Part shown: positions 17,526-25,494 of the stretch, one piece after another
How positions within the stretch are numbered: the stretch's first letter is position 1
How the letters are laid out: each line of letters begins with the position of its first letter
Origin: CALISC01 sp963545195
GTDB taxonomy: Bacteria; Bacillota_I; Bacilli_A; Acholeplasmatales; Acholeplasmataceae
Length of the DNA stretch: 27,461 nt
Reading direction: 5' to 3'
Assembly: GCA_963545195.1 (NCBI GenBank)
Contig: CAUUIA010000007.1
Span: forward strand, 1-27,461
The notes under the pieces: generated by a model
Told to the model about the DNA's origin: nothing
The model's input: only the letters and a program-made list of their open reading frames with translations
Databases searched by the model: none
Translations under genes and position numbers: made by a program

Positions 17526-17536
17526 GTTTTGGGACA
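17511..17536. promoter_or_regulatory. Palindromic operator candidate over the -35
   Basis: CAAAACTT-C-AAGTTTTG (17515-17531) is a perfect palindrome with a one-base centre, covering the whole -35 box. Direct GGGACA copies (17511-17516 and 17531-17536) bracket it, 20 bases apart. This is a natural site for a dimeric repressor. Confidence 0.65.
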
Positions 17537-17631
17537 GTATTTAATTATTTAAGAGTTATGTGTTGTTGATTAAAAAATCTTATGTTGCAGTTATTCGTTA
17601 TTAGATTGCATAGTAAGTCAGATGCAAATGT

Positions 17632-17694
17632 GGGTAATAAATTTAATTAGGTTGGTAATAAACAATAGTTAAAACGCTTAATTTTAAGTAATAA
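17632..17694. repeat. GTAATAAA motif cluster 1
   Basis: GGGTAATAAA, TTGGTAATAAA and AAGTAATAAA occur at about 17632, 17653 and 17686. The first two are 21 bases apart, two helical turns. The middle copy is part of AATTAGGTTGGTAATAAA (17645-17662), which recurs exactly in cluster 2. Confidence 0.7.
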
Positions 17695-17793
17695 ACTTGC
17701 AATAATATAGCCTTACTAGGCTACATTACAAAACTAATTATTTTTATCTAAATAAATATAACTCTTGACGAAAGTACAAAATTAAAGAAAATA

Positions 17794-17840
17794 GGCTGGT
17801 AATAAACTCAATTAGGTTGGTAATAAAGTTAGTAATAAAA
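17794..17840. repeat. GTAATAAA motif cluster 2
   Basis: CTGGTAATAAA, TTGGTAATAAA and TTAGTAATAAA occur at about 17796, 17817 and 17830, again with a 21-base step. The 18-base AATTAGGTTGGTAATAAA (17810-17827) repeats the unit of cluster 1 with 165-base spacing. Confidence 0.7.
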
Positions 17841-18044
17841 TGAAGTAATTATGAAACAAAAATAGCTTATATTTCTTATTTGCTTTAAGACTGCAAATGA
17901 TCTAATCTGCTAGTGATGTGAGAATTTAACTAACTCGTGTGTGAAAACATCTAACAGATGATAAATATTTTTTTCAAATAACCATTAATTTGATACCTCG
18001 CTGTTCAAATAAATAACAATTAGAAATGAAAAAACAAATTTTTT

Positions 18045-18061
18045 GTCTTATAGCATAAGAC
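18045..18061. repeat. 7-bp inverted repeat with 3-base loop
   Basis: GTCTTAT-AGC-ATAAGAC. The T-rich stretch after it on the plus strand is interrupted (AGTTTTATTT), so it is at best a weak terminator. It could be a protein site. Confidence 0.5.
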
Positions 18062-18339
18062 AGTTTTATTTAAAATCACTTAATTGTCCGATACTAGAAG
18101 ACACTTTACATATTTTAAGTCTAACTGTTTGATTAAAAAACATATAATCAACTTTTACTCTTGCTTCTAAAAAAAGGCCAATAACCGCTTAATAACGGTG
18201 TTTTTAGTTTTTAGTTTTGTTATGCTAAAATAAATATCCTTTGGAAGCAAAATTGCAATCTTTTCCATTTACAAATAAATGCAGTTTTAAGTAATTTAAA
18301 GTCTATATGTCAAATATATACTGATAAAAAGGTGAGAAA

Positions 18340-18906
18340 ATGCGAAAACTTGGAATGGAACTGGAAAGTGAAATAAATACAGCAAACGAATACTACCGTG
18401 ATAATCAAATCGCTTTAATTTACAAAAAACCCACCCCTGTGCAAATAGTTAGAGTAAATTATCCTAAAAGGTCACGGGCAAAAATTGTTGAGGCTTACTA
18501 TAAAACCCCTTCAACAACCGATTATAACGGAATTTATAAAGGACACTACATAGACTTTGAAGCCAAAGAAACCAACTCAAAAACCTCGTTTCCACTTGCA
18601 AATATTCAGCCACATCAAATTAAACATCTTAAGCAAGTTTTTGCGCATAAAGGCACAGCCTTTATTATTTTTAAGTGGGTCTATTATCAAAAAACCTATG
18701 TTATGGATTTAAAGTATATCTTGCCTTGGTATGCAAGCGGAAGAAAATCTATCCCTTACGCAGCTTTTTTAAAAGATGCCTATCAAATAAAAACAGGGGA
18801 CACCCCCTGTTTAAATTATTTAAAGTGTGTAGATAAGATGATCGGTGAGCAAGAACTAGATGATTTTTTCTTTACTAATCAGAGGTTTGAAGAAGGAGAC
18901 TACTAG
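18340..18906 (+). CDS. recU: Holliday junction resolvase RecU
   Basis: 188 residues, with AAAAGGTGAG before the ATG. The family pattern is clear: INTANEYYRDNQIALIYKK (12-30), PTPVQIV (31-37), the STTDYNG motif (58-64, Asp61), the nuclease core IDFEAKET (71-78, Glu74 and Lys76), and the HQI segment (92-94). RecU cuts four-way DNA junctions during recombination and repair in Bacillota. It is slightly shorter at the N-terminus than the Bacillus protein. In many genomes recU lies next to a penicillin-binding protein gene; here it stands alone beside the accessory block. Its last 51 bases overlap the end of the convergent thiT-like gene, and no terminator separates the two. Confidence 0.95.
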   Translation: MRKLGMELESEINTANEYYRDNQIALIYKKPTPVQIVRVNYPKRSRAKIVEAYYKTPSTTDYNGIYKGHYIDFEAKETNSKTSFPLANIQPHQIKHLKQVFAHKGTAFIIFKWVYYQKTYVMDLKYILPWYASGRKSIPYAAFLKDAYQIKTGDTPCLNYLKCVDKMIGEQELDDFFFTNQRFEEGDY

Positions 18907-19458
18907 ATAAATAGTAGTCAGAGATGTCAACCATAGATATTTGCCATTGTAAATTAGTGAAAACATAAGGTTTTGACTAAAAGTTTTTTTACTGCTACCA
19001 AAGTAAAGAGCACCAGACAAGGTGTGAAATAAAAATCGCTGCACGCATAAAATCAAAACTGCAAAAAACACGATTAAGTAAGATTTAAAAGAAATTTCTT
19101 GCACAACTTTTTTTAACAAAAACACAGAACCAAGTAGAGAAAAAGGTAGTATGTAGTCAAAAAAAACAGAGCCAATGTGCACAGGTGCACCGTCTGAAAG
19201 CATGTTAAAGATGCTGTAGGTAAATGAAACCAACAGAGAATAGGCAGAGCCTGTTCTAAAAGCAAACAAGATAAGCGGCACCATAGATAGTGAAATCTTA
19301 AAAGGAGCTGCGGTAAACTTACCTAGTATTGAAAAGACAACTGCTAAAGCAACCGCTGCTGAGCCTTCTACTAAAAGACGGGTTAAAGTTAGTTTTTGGT
19401 TGCTTGTTTCGCTGGTATGTTTTTGATTAGGTTCATTGCCTTGATTTATTTCTGTCAA
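18856..19458 (-). CDS. thiT: ThiT-like thiamine ECF transporter S component
   Basis: 200 residues with about six membrane segments after a polar N-terminal tail (1-25). Features shared with ThiT: LVEGSAAVALAVVFS (29-43), MVPLILFAFRTG (59-70), the HIGSVFFDYILPF stretch (94-106), and QRFLFHTLSGALYFG (140-154) followed by YNGKYL (170-175), regions where ThiT holds its thiamine-binding aromatic, His and Asn residues. S components bind the vitamin and dock with a shared energising module (EcfA, EcfA', EcfT) encoded elsewhere. The start is a TTG 2 bases after the phosphorylase stop and has no strong ribosome site, so expression is probably coupled. It is last in the minus-strand operon and overlaps recU tail to tail by 51 bases. 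Specificity for thiamine is inferred. Confidence 0.75.
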   Translation of the reverse strand: MTEINQGNEPNQKHTSETSNQKLTLTRLLVEGSAAVALAVVFSILGKFTAAPFKISLSMVPLILFAFRTGSAYSLLVSFTYSIFNMLSDGAPVHIGSVFFDYILPFSLLGSVFLLKKVVQEISFKSYLIVFFAVLILCVQRFLFHTLSGALYFGSSKKTFSQNLMFSLIYNGKYLWLTSLTTIYLVVSFFKPLISKEKII

Positions 19459-19460
19459 TA

Positions 19461-20756
19461 TTAACGAAGTACCTTTTCGATTAACACAGTGTCGGCAGGT
19501 TTGGTTTTAGAAATAGTCATTGAACCAAGTAGCGTGCTGGCTGCTTCTTTTAGACCTTTTTCGTTGTGATAAATTATGGCAATAGTTTCGCCTTTTTCAA
19601 CTTTAGAGCCGATTTTTTTAATTAAGTCAATACCAACCGCCATGTCAAGTACGTCTTCTTTTGAGAGTCTACCAGCACCAAGCAAACGAGCAGCGTCGCC
19701 AATTTTGATTGTATCAAACTTAGCAATATAACCGCTTTCTGGGCTTTTTAGTTCAAATTTTTTAGCCTTAAGTAATTTAGTTAAATCACTAAACACAGAA
19801 ATGTCTCCGTGTTGTGCTTTAACAAAATCTAAAAATACTTGTTTAGCGCGGCCGCTTTCAACTGCTGCTTTTAGTTCTGCTCTAGCCGCAGATTCAGATA
19901 CACCTTTAGCGTTTTGCAGTAAAATTGAGCCAATTGTCATGCAAACTTCCATTAAGTCTGGAGTGATTTTGCCGTTTAAGTTATCATATGCTTCCATAAC
20001 TTCAAGTAAGTTACCGATTTTATGGCCAAGTGGCTCGTCCATATTAGTAATTACCGCTGCCATTTTACGACCGGCTAAATCACCAATTGAAATCATTTGA
20101 CTAGCGAGTGCTTCTGCGTCTTTTTGGTTTTTCATAAAAGCACCGCTTCCGCATTTGACGTCAAGGCAAATACATTTAGCGCCAGACGCAAGTTTTTTTG
20201 ACATAATAGACGCAGCAATTAACGGAATTGAGTCAACTGTTGCGGTAACGTCGCGAAGCGCGTATAGTTTTTTGTCAGCAGGTGCGATATTGGCAGATTG
20301 ACCAATTATAGATACACCAATTTTGTTAACTTGGTCAATAAATTCGCTTGGTGCAAGTTCTACTTGAAAACCAGGGATAGACTCAAGTTTATCAATGGTT
20401 CCACCTGTATGTCCAAGTCCGCGGCCAGACATTTTAGCCAGTTTTACTCCACAAGCGGCTAACATTGGCGCTAAAACTAAAGAAACCTTGTCGCCAACTC
20501 CACCAGTTGAGTGTTTGTCAACTGTAACTCCGTTAATTTCAGAAAGGTCAAGCATCTCACCTGATTTTGCCATAATTAGGGCGAGAGAAGTTGCTTCTTC
20601 TGGAGTCATTCCGTTAAAGTATATCGCCATAAGTAGTGCAGATATTTGGTAATCTGGCACACGACCGGCTGTGTATTCAGTAATTATATAAGTCAGTTCT
20701 TCGTCAGTTAAAATACCGTTGTTGCGTTTTTTTAAAATCAAATCATACATTGTCAT
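19461..20756 (-). CDS. pdp: Pyrimidine-nucleoside phosphorylase
   Basis: 431 residues, full length. The phosphate-binding segment DKHSTGGVGDK (80-90), the family signature SGRGLGHTGGTIDKLE (110-125), RDVTATVDSIPLIAASIMSKK (168-188 region) and the glycine-rich LDVKCGSGAFMK segment are all intact, followed by the C-terminal alpha/beta domain. The enzyme splits uridine, thymidine or deoxyuridine with phosphate into base and (deoxy)ribose-1-phosphate in the cytoplasm, salvaging pyrimidines. AAGGAGG lies 9 bases before the ATG and inside the upstream acyltransferase gene, whose end it overlaps by 14 bases. Lys/Ser details that distinguish Pdp from DeoA were not checked, so strict thymidine phosphorylase remains possible. 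Confidence 0.93.
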   Translation of the reverse strand: MTMYDLILKKRNNGILTDEELTYIITEYTAGRVPDYQISALLMAIYFNGMTPEEATSLALIMAKSGEMLDLSEINGVTVDKHSTGGVGDKVSLVLAPMLAACGVKLAKMSGRGLGHTGGTIDKLESIPGFQVELAPSEFIDQVNKIGVSIIGQSANIAPADKKLYALRDVTATVDSIPLIAASIMSKKLASGAKCICLDVKCGSGAFMKNQKDAEALASQMISIGDLAGRKMAAVITNMDEPLGHKIGNLLEVMEAYDNLNGKITPDLMEVCMTIGSILLQNAKGVSESAARAELKAAVESGRAKQVFLDFVKAQHGDISVFSDLTKLLKAKKFELKSPESGYIAKFDTIKIGDAARLLGAGRLSKEDVLDMAVGIDLIKKIGSKVEKGETIAIIYHNEKGLKEAASTLLGSMTISKTKPADTVLIEKVLR

Positions 20757-21573
20757 GAGACATTTCCTCCTTATGTTGTTTAATCTTTAAATTTATTTGG
20801 TCTTTTAATTTTAAAGCCAGGTCTTCTGTTGGCTCTAAACAATATGAATTATAAGAAATCGGCTCTAAAAAGTAAAGATAGACAGTCTTTCTAATCAAAG
20901 GAAAAAACCTGTTTTTCCGAACCATCCCAAAGGAAGCCACCGGCATAATTTCAGTCTTTGCCTTATAAGCAAGTTTCAAAGCAGCAGGCTTTACTTCCTC
21001 AATTTCTTCAAATGTGCGGTTTTTAATCCCACCTTCTATATAGGTTAAAAAAGATTGCCCGGCTTGTGCTTTTTGAATGCCGATATTCATTTCGGCTAAA
21101 GTTTTTCTAATGTCTGCTCTGTAGATTTTAATACAGTTTAGCATTTTAAAAACTTTTCTTAAAATCAGGGATTTATAAAGCTCTGATTTTGGCGTAAAGG
21201 CTAGTGTTAATTTATCGTATATCTCTAAATAGCCAAAGGGGTCTAACTCTGATTTGTGGTTAGAAACAAATAAGTAAGTTTTGTTTTTATCAACTTGTTG
21301 TGTACCTTTAAAAACATACTTTTGTCTAAAAATATGGAGGTTTAAAAAATATATCGAGTTAGTCAGCAGAAAACTAAATATTTTTTTATTTGGTTTACTT
21401 GGTAGCAGAAATATCATACTTAAAATTACAACAGCACCTTGCAGGTAAATTAAAGCTATTGCTACAACTAAATAAATAGGAATCAGCCAAAGTGGGCGAA
21501 AAAAGTAAGACATTAGCACTAAAAAAGCCAGTGCATTTAATTCAAAAATACGAGTTAAAATTGTTCTTTTCAT
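20743..21573 (-). CDS. plsC: PlsC-like 1-acylglycerol-3-phosphate acyltransferase
   Basis: 276 residues from the ATG at 21573. A TTG at 21603 would add ten residues, but GTGGAG lies 7-8 bases before the ATG, making it the better start. Two N-terminal membrane segments (about 12-55) are followed by the catalytic HX4D motif NHKSELD (His106, Asp111) and the second glycerolipid acyltransferase motif YIEGG (178-182, in place of the usual FPEG). The enzyme class moves an acyl chain to lysophosphatidic acid at the inner membrane face. The FPEG-like motif is altered (IEGG), so the exact acceptor is uncertain. The gene starts 4 bases after the permease stop and overlaps the phosphorylase start. Confidence 0.85.
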   Translation of the reverse strand: MKRTILTRIFELNALAFLVLMSYFFRPLWLIPIYLVVAIALIYLQGAVVILSMIFLLPSKPNKKIFSFLLTNSIYFLNLHIFRQKYVFKGTQQVDKNKTYLFVSNHKSELDPFGYLEIYDKLTLAFTPKSELYKSLILRKVFKMLNCIKIYRADIRKTLAEMNIGIQKAQAGQSFLTYIEGGIKNRTFEEIEEVKPAALKLAYKAKTEIMPVASFGMVRKNRFFPLIRKTVYLYFLEPISYNSYCLEPTEDLALKLKDQINLKIKQHKEEMSHDNV

Positions 21574-21577
21574 CTTG

Positions 21578-24500
21578 CTACTCCACGGATTTAAGTGATT
21601 CAACCATTGGTACTTTTTTTACTCTAAAGGACATATAAAACGAAAGTACAGCATTGACGAACACAATTAAAACAATTGTAAAAACATAAGATAGCCACTC
21701 AATGTTATACATGAAGTTAATGTAAGAAACTTCGTTAATCCCAAGGTAAAAATAAAGAAAAGGATAGCCAAGTGCCAGCCCTATTGCCAGCCCTATTAAA
21801 GAAAGCGTTAGCATTTCAATAAAGATAGAAATCGCGATTTCGTGTTGAAAAAAGCCAAGGACTTTTAAAGTAGCGATTTCTCTTAATCTCTCTTCAAAGT
21901 TTAGTCTAACTAAGTTGTAAAGTACAACAATTGCTAAAATTATGGCAAAACTCAAAAGAGTGATTGCAGATGAGTAAACTACATCTGTAACTTTAGAAAT
22001 GATTCGTTGAATTTCTCTGCTTTCTATAACTTTGCCGATATAGCCAAGTGCTTCTTGGTCTTTAGTTTCAGTAAGCCCGTAGTTATTTGCACTACCAATA
22101 AAGTTGTGATTTAAAACTTTAGTTATATCTTTTTTAGAAACACCTTCTGCAAGCTTTGCGTAGATTACATTAGTGCTGTCAAGCAGTTCGTTTGCGCAGT
22201 CTTCTCGGTTAAAGATAACTCCGTTTACAAAAAAGGTTTCTCTAATTTCAGCAACTTTAAAACGGTAAGTTTCGCCAAGTATCGTAAACGACAAGTAGTC
22301 GCCAACTTTTAAGCCCAAAGCTCTGGCGTCTCTTTTGGAAACAGATACCTCTTTTTCACCCAAGCGGCGAACCCCGTTTTGAGGGTGATAAAACTTAGAA
22401 TTTTTAGAAATACCAAGCAGAGAAACTCGCTTTGTTTGGCCGTTTTCGGTTTGCACGAAAGAGTTTTCATTGTAAAGCGGTTCCGCGTAGTAAACAGCTT
22501 TTTTGCCCTTGACTTCTAGTTTTGAAAGACTGCTTAAAACTTCTCTGGACTTTCCACGTAGGTGCAGCATTGCGGCGTCTACATTGTTGTAGTAACTGTA
22601 AAGGTCATTGTCAATTCCTTTGTTAATGGTGTCAATAATTCCAAAAGAAGCAATAACCAGACCTGTACAGCCAGCGACTCCAACTATTGTTAGAAGTGAT
22701 CTAAATAAATTGATTTTAATGTTTCTAAAAGCAATTGCGACCATAAAATGTCGCTTTACGGAACTTGCTTTTTTCATACCAGAATTGGCTGTGGTTCCGA
22801 GCATTGAGTCAACTGGGTTTTTCTTAAGTTCGGCTTTGATTACTAAAAATAGAATTAAACTAGTTATTAAAATTACCAAAGCAGACGACAACATAACTTC
22901 TAACCACGGAAAGATATAGTGGTATTTGGGCAGATTATAAAGTAGATTGTATTTGGTTTTCAGAACCAGCGGAACAATAAACGGAGAAATTATTAAAGCA
23001 ACCGCAAGTGAACTAAAAACCAAAAGCAGGTTAATTTTTAGGTAGTGGCCAAAAATTTGTTTTCTACTAATTCCAATTGCCTTCATCGTACCGATTTCCT
23101 TACTTTCTCTAATAATTAACTGCGAAGATGTAGTTACAAAAATTAGTAGTGAAACTAAAAAGAAAACCAAGGGATAGATAAAGGCTGAGTAGAAAGTCAG
23201 ACCAACATCTTCGTTTATTACATTATTTGTAAATAGGGTTTGTCCAGTTTTAGCATATAAGAATCTGCTAGATGCAGTTCCCACACCTTTGGTGTCTTGT
23301 TTAAGCAAGCGTTCGTATTCTAAAATAAACTCTTTGGCTGTGTTTTCAGGGTTTTTGGAGTTTAAAAAACGCACATTTATTTGATTTGGAAATTGAGGAA
23401 TTTTAAGCAGTTCAACTAAAAGTTTTTTGTTTTGTTGAACTTCCTTGCTAAGTAGTTTTTCTTTAATTCCGGGGAAACTATATAGGCGTTCAACTTGTTC
23501 AAACAAGTCTTTGAAAAACTCGTCTTTGTAGTTTTGTCTAAGCAAGGCAAAGTAGTCGCCGTTGTAGTTAGGAGTTTTGTAGTCTTTTTTGCTTTTGGCA
23601 AGTGGACGGAAGTTAACTAAGTTATTTTCTTTAAATTCTTTTTTAAACTCAGCGGTTTGTTGGCAAACTATAAAGTCGTTTAGCATCTGAATGCCAGCCA
23701 GCAGACCAGTTAGTTTAGGTTTTTGAAGACCAAGTTCTTGAAATAAAGTTCCAGTATCTAAAAAAGCCTGAAGTTGAGAGACGTTTTTTTGAATGGTTTC
23801 ACCAGTGTACACGTATCCGGCAATAGGTACAACAACTTTTAGTCTAGTTTTGTTTTCAGCAATTGATTTTAAAAAACCACGCAGTGCTGTGTAGGATAGA
23901 AACGTTTCGTTAAATTGGTATGGTAGGTTTTGGTTAGTCTGGTCTTTTAGATACGAACGATTCGTTAAAATACTTTCAAAATTACCATCAAAGTAAAGTC
24001 TTTCCAAGCCTTTGAAAGCCAAATCTCCGTTTTTATAAACGATTTCTCCAGTATTGTGGTCAATTTTATAGCCTTTTTCGGTGAGCAGCAATTCAAGATA
24101 TTTTTTTGGAACATCAATTTCTACAGGAGTTCCAACTCTCGGTAGTTTTTTAAACTCATCTACTTTTATAAAAATCCCGCGCTGCGAGTTTTTAATTTCT
24201 TTTTGTTCGTGGTCATACACGACATAGCTTTTTGAAATTCGCTCTTGCCAGATGTGTTTTTTGGTCATAGTAACATCGTATTCAGAAGCAATGAAACCAG
24301 AGTTTACATATTGTTTGTATTTTTCAATGTCTGCTTTTAGTTGGCGAACTCTAGGACTACTTTTGATTTCAGACTCAGTAAAGCCGGTTGCCAATTTTAA
24401 GTTAAGCAAAGCCGAGCCTCTGGTATCCATCTCGTAGTCGCTTGGTTTTAGTCCTATATTGGCAAGTGCTTTTTTGGCGCGTGCTTTGTCTTCTTCTTTT

Positions 24501-24700
24501 AAGTAGGTATTTGCAATTAAAGAGTGCGTTAAATTACTTTCTTTGTAGACTTTTTCAACTCTAGTTTTAAGATCGCGATAAGAGGCAACTAAACCAAAGA
24601 AAAGCACGAAAAATAAAGTCAAAACTAAAAATAGCGCAACATACTGCTTAGTTGATTTGCGCAGAGTTCTTAATATTTTTTTATTTAAAATACTAAACAT
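21578..24700 (-). CDS. Large FtsX-family ABC transporter permease
   Basis: 1040 residues from the ATG at 24700, which shares its A with the TGA of the ATPase gene (TGATG). A GTG at 24706 is possible but less likely. Membrane segment 1 (about 20-40) is followed by an outside domain of some 460 residues, then three segments (about 507-530, 555-575, 600-625). A second half has a segment at about 665-690, a ~210-residue outside domain and three more segments (about 910-1025). Both halves end in FtsX domains with the usual coupling motif (ESKEIGTMKAIGISRKQI and EERLREIATLKVLGFFQHEI). MacB-like permeases use ATP to push or extract substrates at the outer face of the membrane, not to import them. 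The first outside domain is large and has no family I recognise. The substrate is unknown. Confidence 0.9.
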   Translation of the reverse strand: MFSILNKKILRTLRKSTKQYVALFLVLTLFFVLFFGLVASYRDLKTRVEKVYKESNLTHSLIANTYLKEEDKARAKKALANIGLKPSDYEMDTRGSALLNLKLATGFTESEIKSSPRVRQLKADIEKYKQYVNSGFIASEYDVTMTKKHIWQERISKSYVVYDHEQKEIKNSQRGIFIKVDEFKKLPRVGTPVEIDVPKKYLELLLTEKGYKIDHNTGEIVYKNGDLAFKGLERLYFDGNFESILTNRSYLKDQTNQNLPYQFNETFLSYTALRGFLKSIAENKTRLKVVVPIAGYVYTGETIQKNVSQLQAFLDTGTLFQELGLQKPKLTGLLAGIQMLNDFIVCQQTAEFKKEFKENNLVNFRPLAKSKKDYKTPNYNGDYFALLRQNYKDEFFKDLFEQVERLYSFPGIKEKLLSKEVQQNKKLLVELLKIPQFPNQINVRFLNSKNPENTAKEFILEYERLLKQDTKGVGTASSRFLYAKTGQTLFTNNVINEDVGLTFYSAFIYPLVFFLVSLLIFVTTSSQLIIRESKEIGTMKAIGISRKQIFGHYLKINLLLVFSSLAVALIISPFIVPLVLKTKYNLLYNLPKYHYIFPWLEVMLSSALVILITSLILFLVIKAELKKNPVDSMLGTTANSGMKKASSVKRHFMVAIAFRNIKINLFRSLLTIVGVAGCTGLVIASFGIIDTINKGIDNDLYSYYNNVDAAMLHLRGKSREVLSSLSKLEVKGKKAVYYAEPLYNENSFVQTENGQTKRVSLLGISKNSKFYHPQNGVRRLGEKEVSVSKRDARALGLKVGDYLSFTILGETYRFKVAEIRETFFVNGVIFNREDCANELLDSTNVIYAKLAEGVSKKDITKVLNHNFIGSANNYGLTETKDQEALGYIGKVIESREIQRIISKVTDVVYSSAITLLSFAIILAIVVLYNLVRLNFEERLREIATLKVLGFFQHEIAISIFIEMLTLSLIGLAIGLALGYPFLYFYLGINEVSYINFMYNIEWLSYVFTIVLIVFVNAVLSFYMSFRVKKVPMVESLKSVE

Positions 24701-25398
24701 CACCACTTAAGTTCGTCAACTGCCAACGGAGTCTTATTTTTAAAGTCTCTAAAAATTTGGCCGTCTTTTAGTTCAATTACATGGTCTGCAATTTTTGCAA
24801 TCTCTGAGTTGTGAGTCACAATAATTATGGTTTTTTTGTGTTCTTTATTTAAATTTTGAATAATTTTTAAAACTTCAATACCAGTTTTAATGTCAAGTGC
24901 ACCAGTTGGCTCGTCACAAAGCAAAAGGTTTGGGTTTTTAACAAGTGCGCGGGCTATCGCCACTCTTTGCTGTTCACCACCCGAAAGCTGTTGCGGAAAG
25001 TTCTTTAAGCGTTTATCTAGACCTACACTTTTAAGAATTTCTTTTGAGTTAAATGAGTTTTTGCCAAAACGAGCAATTTCTACGTTTTCATACACATTTA
25101 AGTTAGAAATTAAGTTGTAAAACTGAAAAACGAAGCCAATTTCTTGGCGTCGGTGTTCAATTAGTTCGCGTTCAGAATAAGTGCTGATGTTGTGGGTTTT
25201 GAAAAACAGGCTACCTGAAGTTGCAGTGTCCATACCACCAAGGATATTTAGCAGTGTAGATTTGCCTGCACCAGATCTTCCTAAAATACAAACAATTTCG
25301 CCATCGGCCACTGAAAAAGATATGCCTTTTAGGGCATCTACTTGTGTTTCTTTTTTACCGTAAGTTTTTACTAAATTGTTTGCTTTAATTAAGTCCAA
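24700..25398 (-). CDS. MacB/LolD-type ABC transporter ATPase
   Basis: 232 residues, typical for the class. Walker A GRSGAGKST (40-48), Q-loop Gln92 in FQFYNL, signature LSGGEQQR (138-145), Walker B LLLCDEP (158-164) and switch His196 are all intact. Start codon is TTG (25396-25398) with AAGGAG 6 bases upstream. No ATG precedes the conserved N-terminus (IKANNLVKTYG), so the TTG is well supported and may hold expression low. It overlaps the permease by one base and powers it from the cytoplasm. First gene of the five-gene operon. Confidence 0.95.
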   Translation of the reverse strand: MDLIKANNLVKTYGKKETQVDALKGISFSVADGEIVCILGRSGAGKSTLLNILGGMDTATSGSLFFKTHNISTYSERELIEHRRQEIGFVFQFYNLISNLNVYENVEIARFGKNSFNSKEILKSVGLDKRLKNFPQQLSGGEQQRVAIARALVKNPNLLLCDEPTGALDIKTGIEVLKIIQNLNKEHKKTIIIVTHNSEIAKIADHVIELKDGQIFRDFKNKTPLAVDELKW

Positions 25399-25404
25399 GT
25401 TTTG

Positions 25405-25410
25405 CTCCTT
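25405..25410 (-). promoter_or_regulatory. Ribosome site that fixes the TTG start of the ABC ATPase
   Basis: AAGGAG on the minus strand, 6 bases before TTG at 25398. It is the only good site near the conserved N-terminus. Confidence 0.75.
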
Positions 25411-25421
25411 TTAGTTAGTTA

Positions 25422-25450
25422 ATTATATAAAATAAAAAATACCTTTTCAA
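25422..25450 (-). promoter_or_regulatory. Promoter of the ABC-plsC-pdp-thiT operon
   Basis: TTGAAA (25445-25450), a 17-base spacer and a perfect TATAAT (25422-25427) on the minus strand. Transcription would start near 25415, only ~17 bases before the TTG start. The promoter overlaps the distal arm of the terminator of the preceding PII gene. Confidence 0.75.
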
Positions 25451-25489
25451 TTTAGGCAAGTTAAGACTAAAGAAAAAAGGTAGTTTTTG
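25430..25489 (-). terminator. Terminator after the PII-like gene
   Basis: On the minus strand ACTACCTTTTTTC pairs with GAAAAGGTATTTTTT (8 pairs plus more beyond a bulge) across a loop of about 25 bases and ends in a T-rich stretch. The long loop makes it less certain. Confidence 0.5.
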
Positions 25490-25494
25490 TTAAA

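Larger units (their letters stand above)
17537..18339. other. Long gene-free region with GTAATAAA clusters and hairpins
   Basis: About 800 bases without a credible gene. They hold six GTAATAAA-type motifs in two clusters (see the repeat entries). A small hairpin TAGCCT/AGGCTA (17708-17723) lies between the clusters, and GTCTTAT-AGC-ATAAGAC lies at 18045-18061. Two weak recU promoter candidates are present: an extended -10 TGt-TATGCT at 18218-18226, and TTTAAA with a 16-base spacer to TATACT (18295-18322), whose start site would almost abut the recU ribosome site. Confidence 0.6.

Noticed and set aside
17708..17724. Attachment-site copy of the tRNA-Gln 3' end (CTAGGC..TAC)
   Set aside because: The match to the tRNA end is under ten bases with a gap and forms part of a local hairpin. 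No integrase gene is present.
18181..18205. AATAACCG/AATAACGG near repeat and ACCG/CGGT stem as a terminator
   Set aside because: The stem is only about four pairs, and no plus-strand gene lies upstream that would need it.
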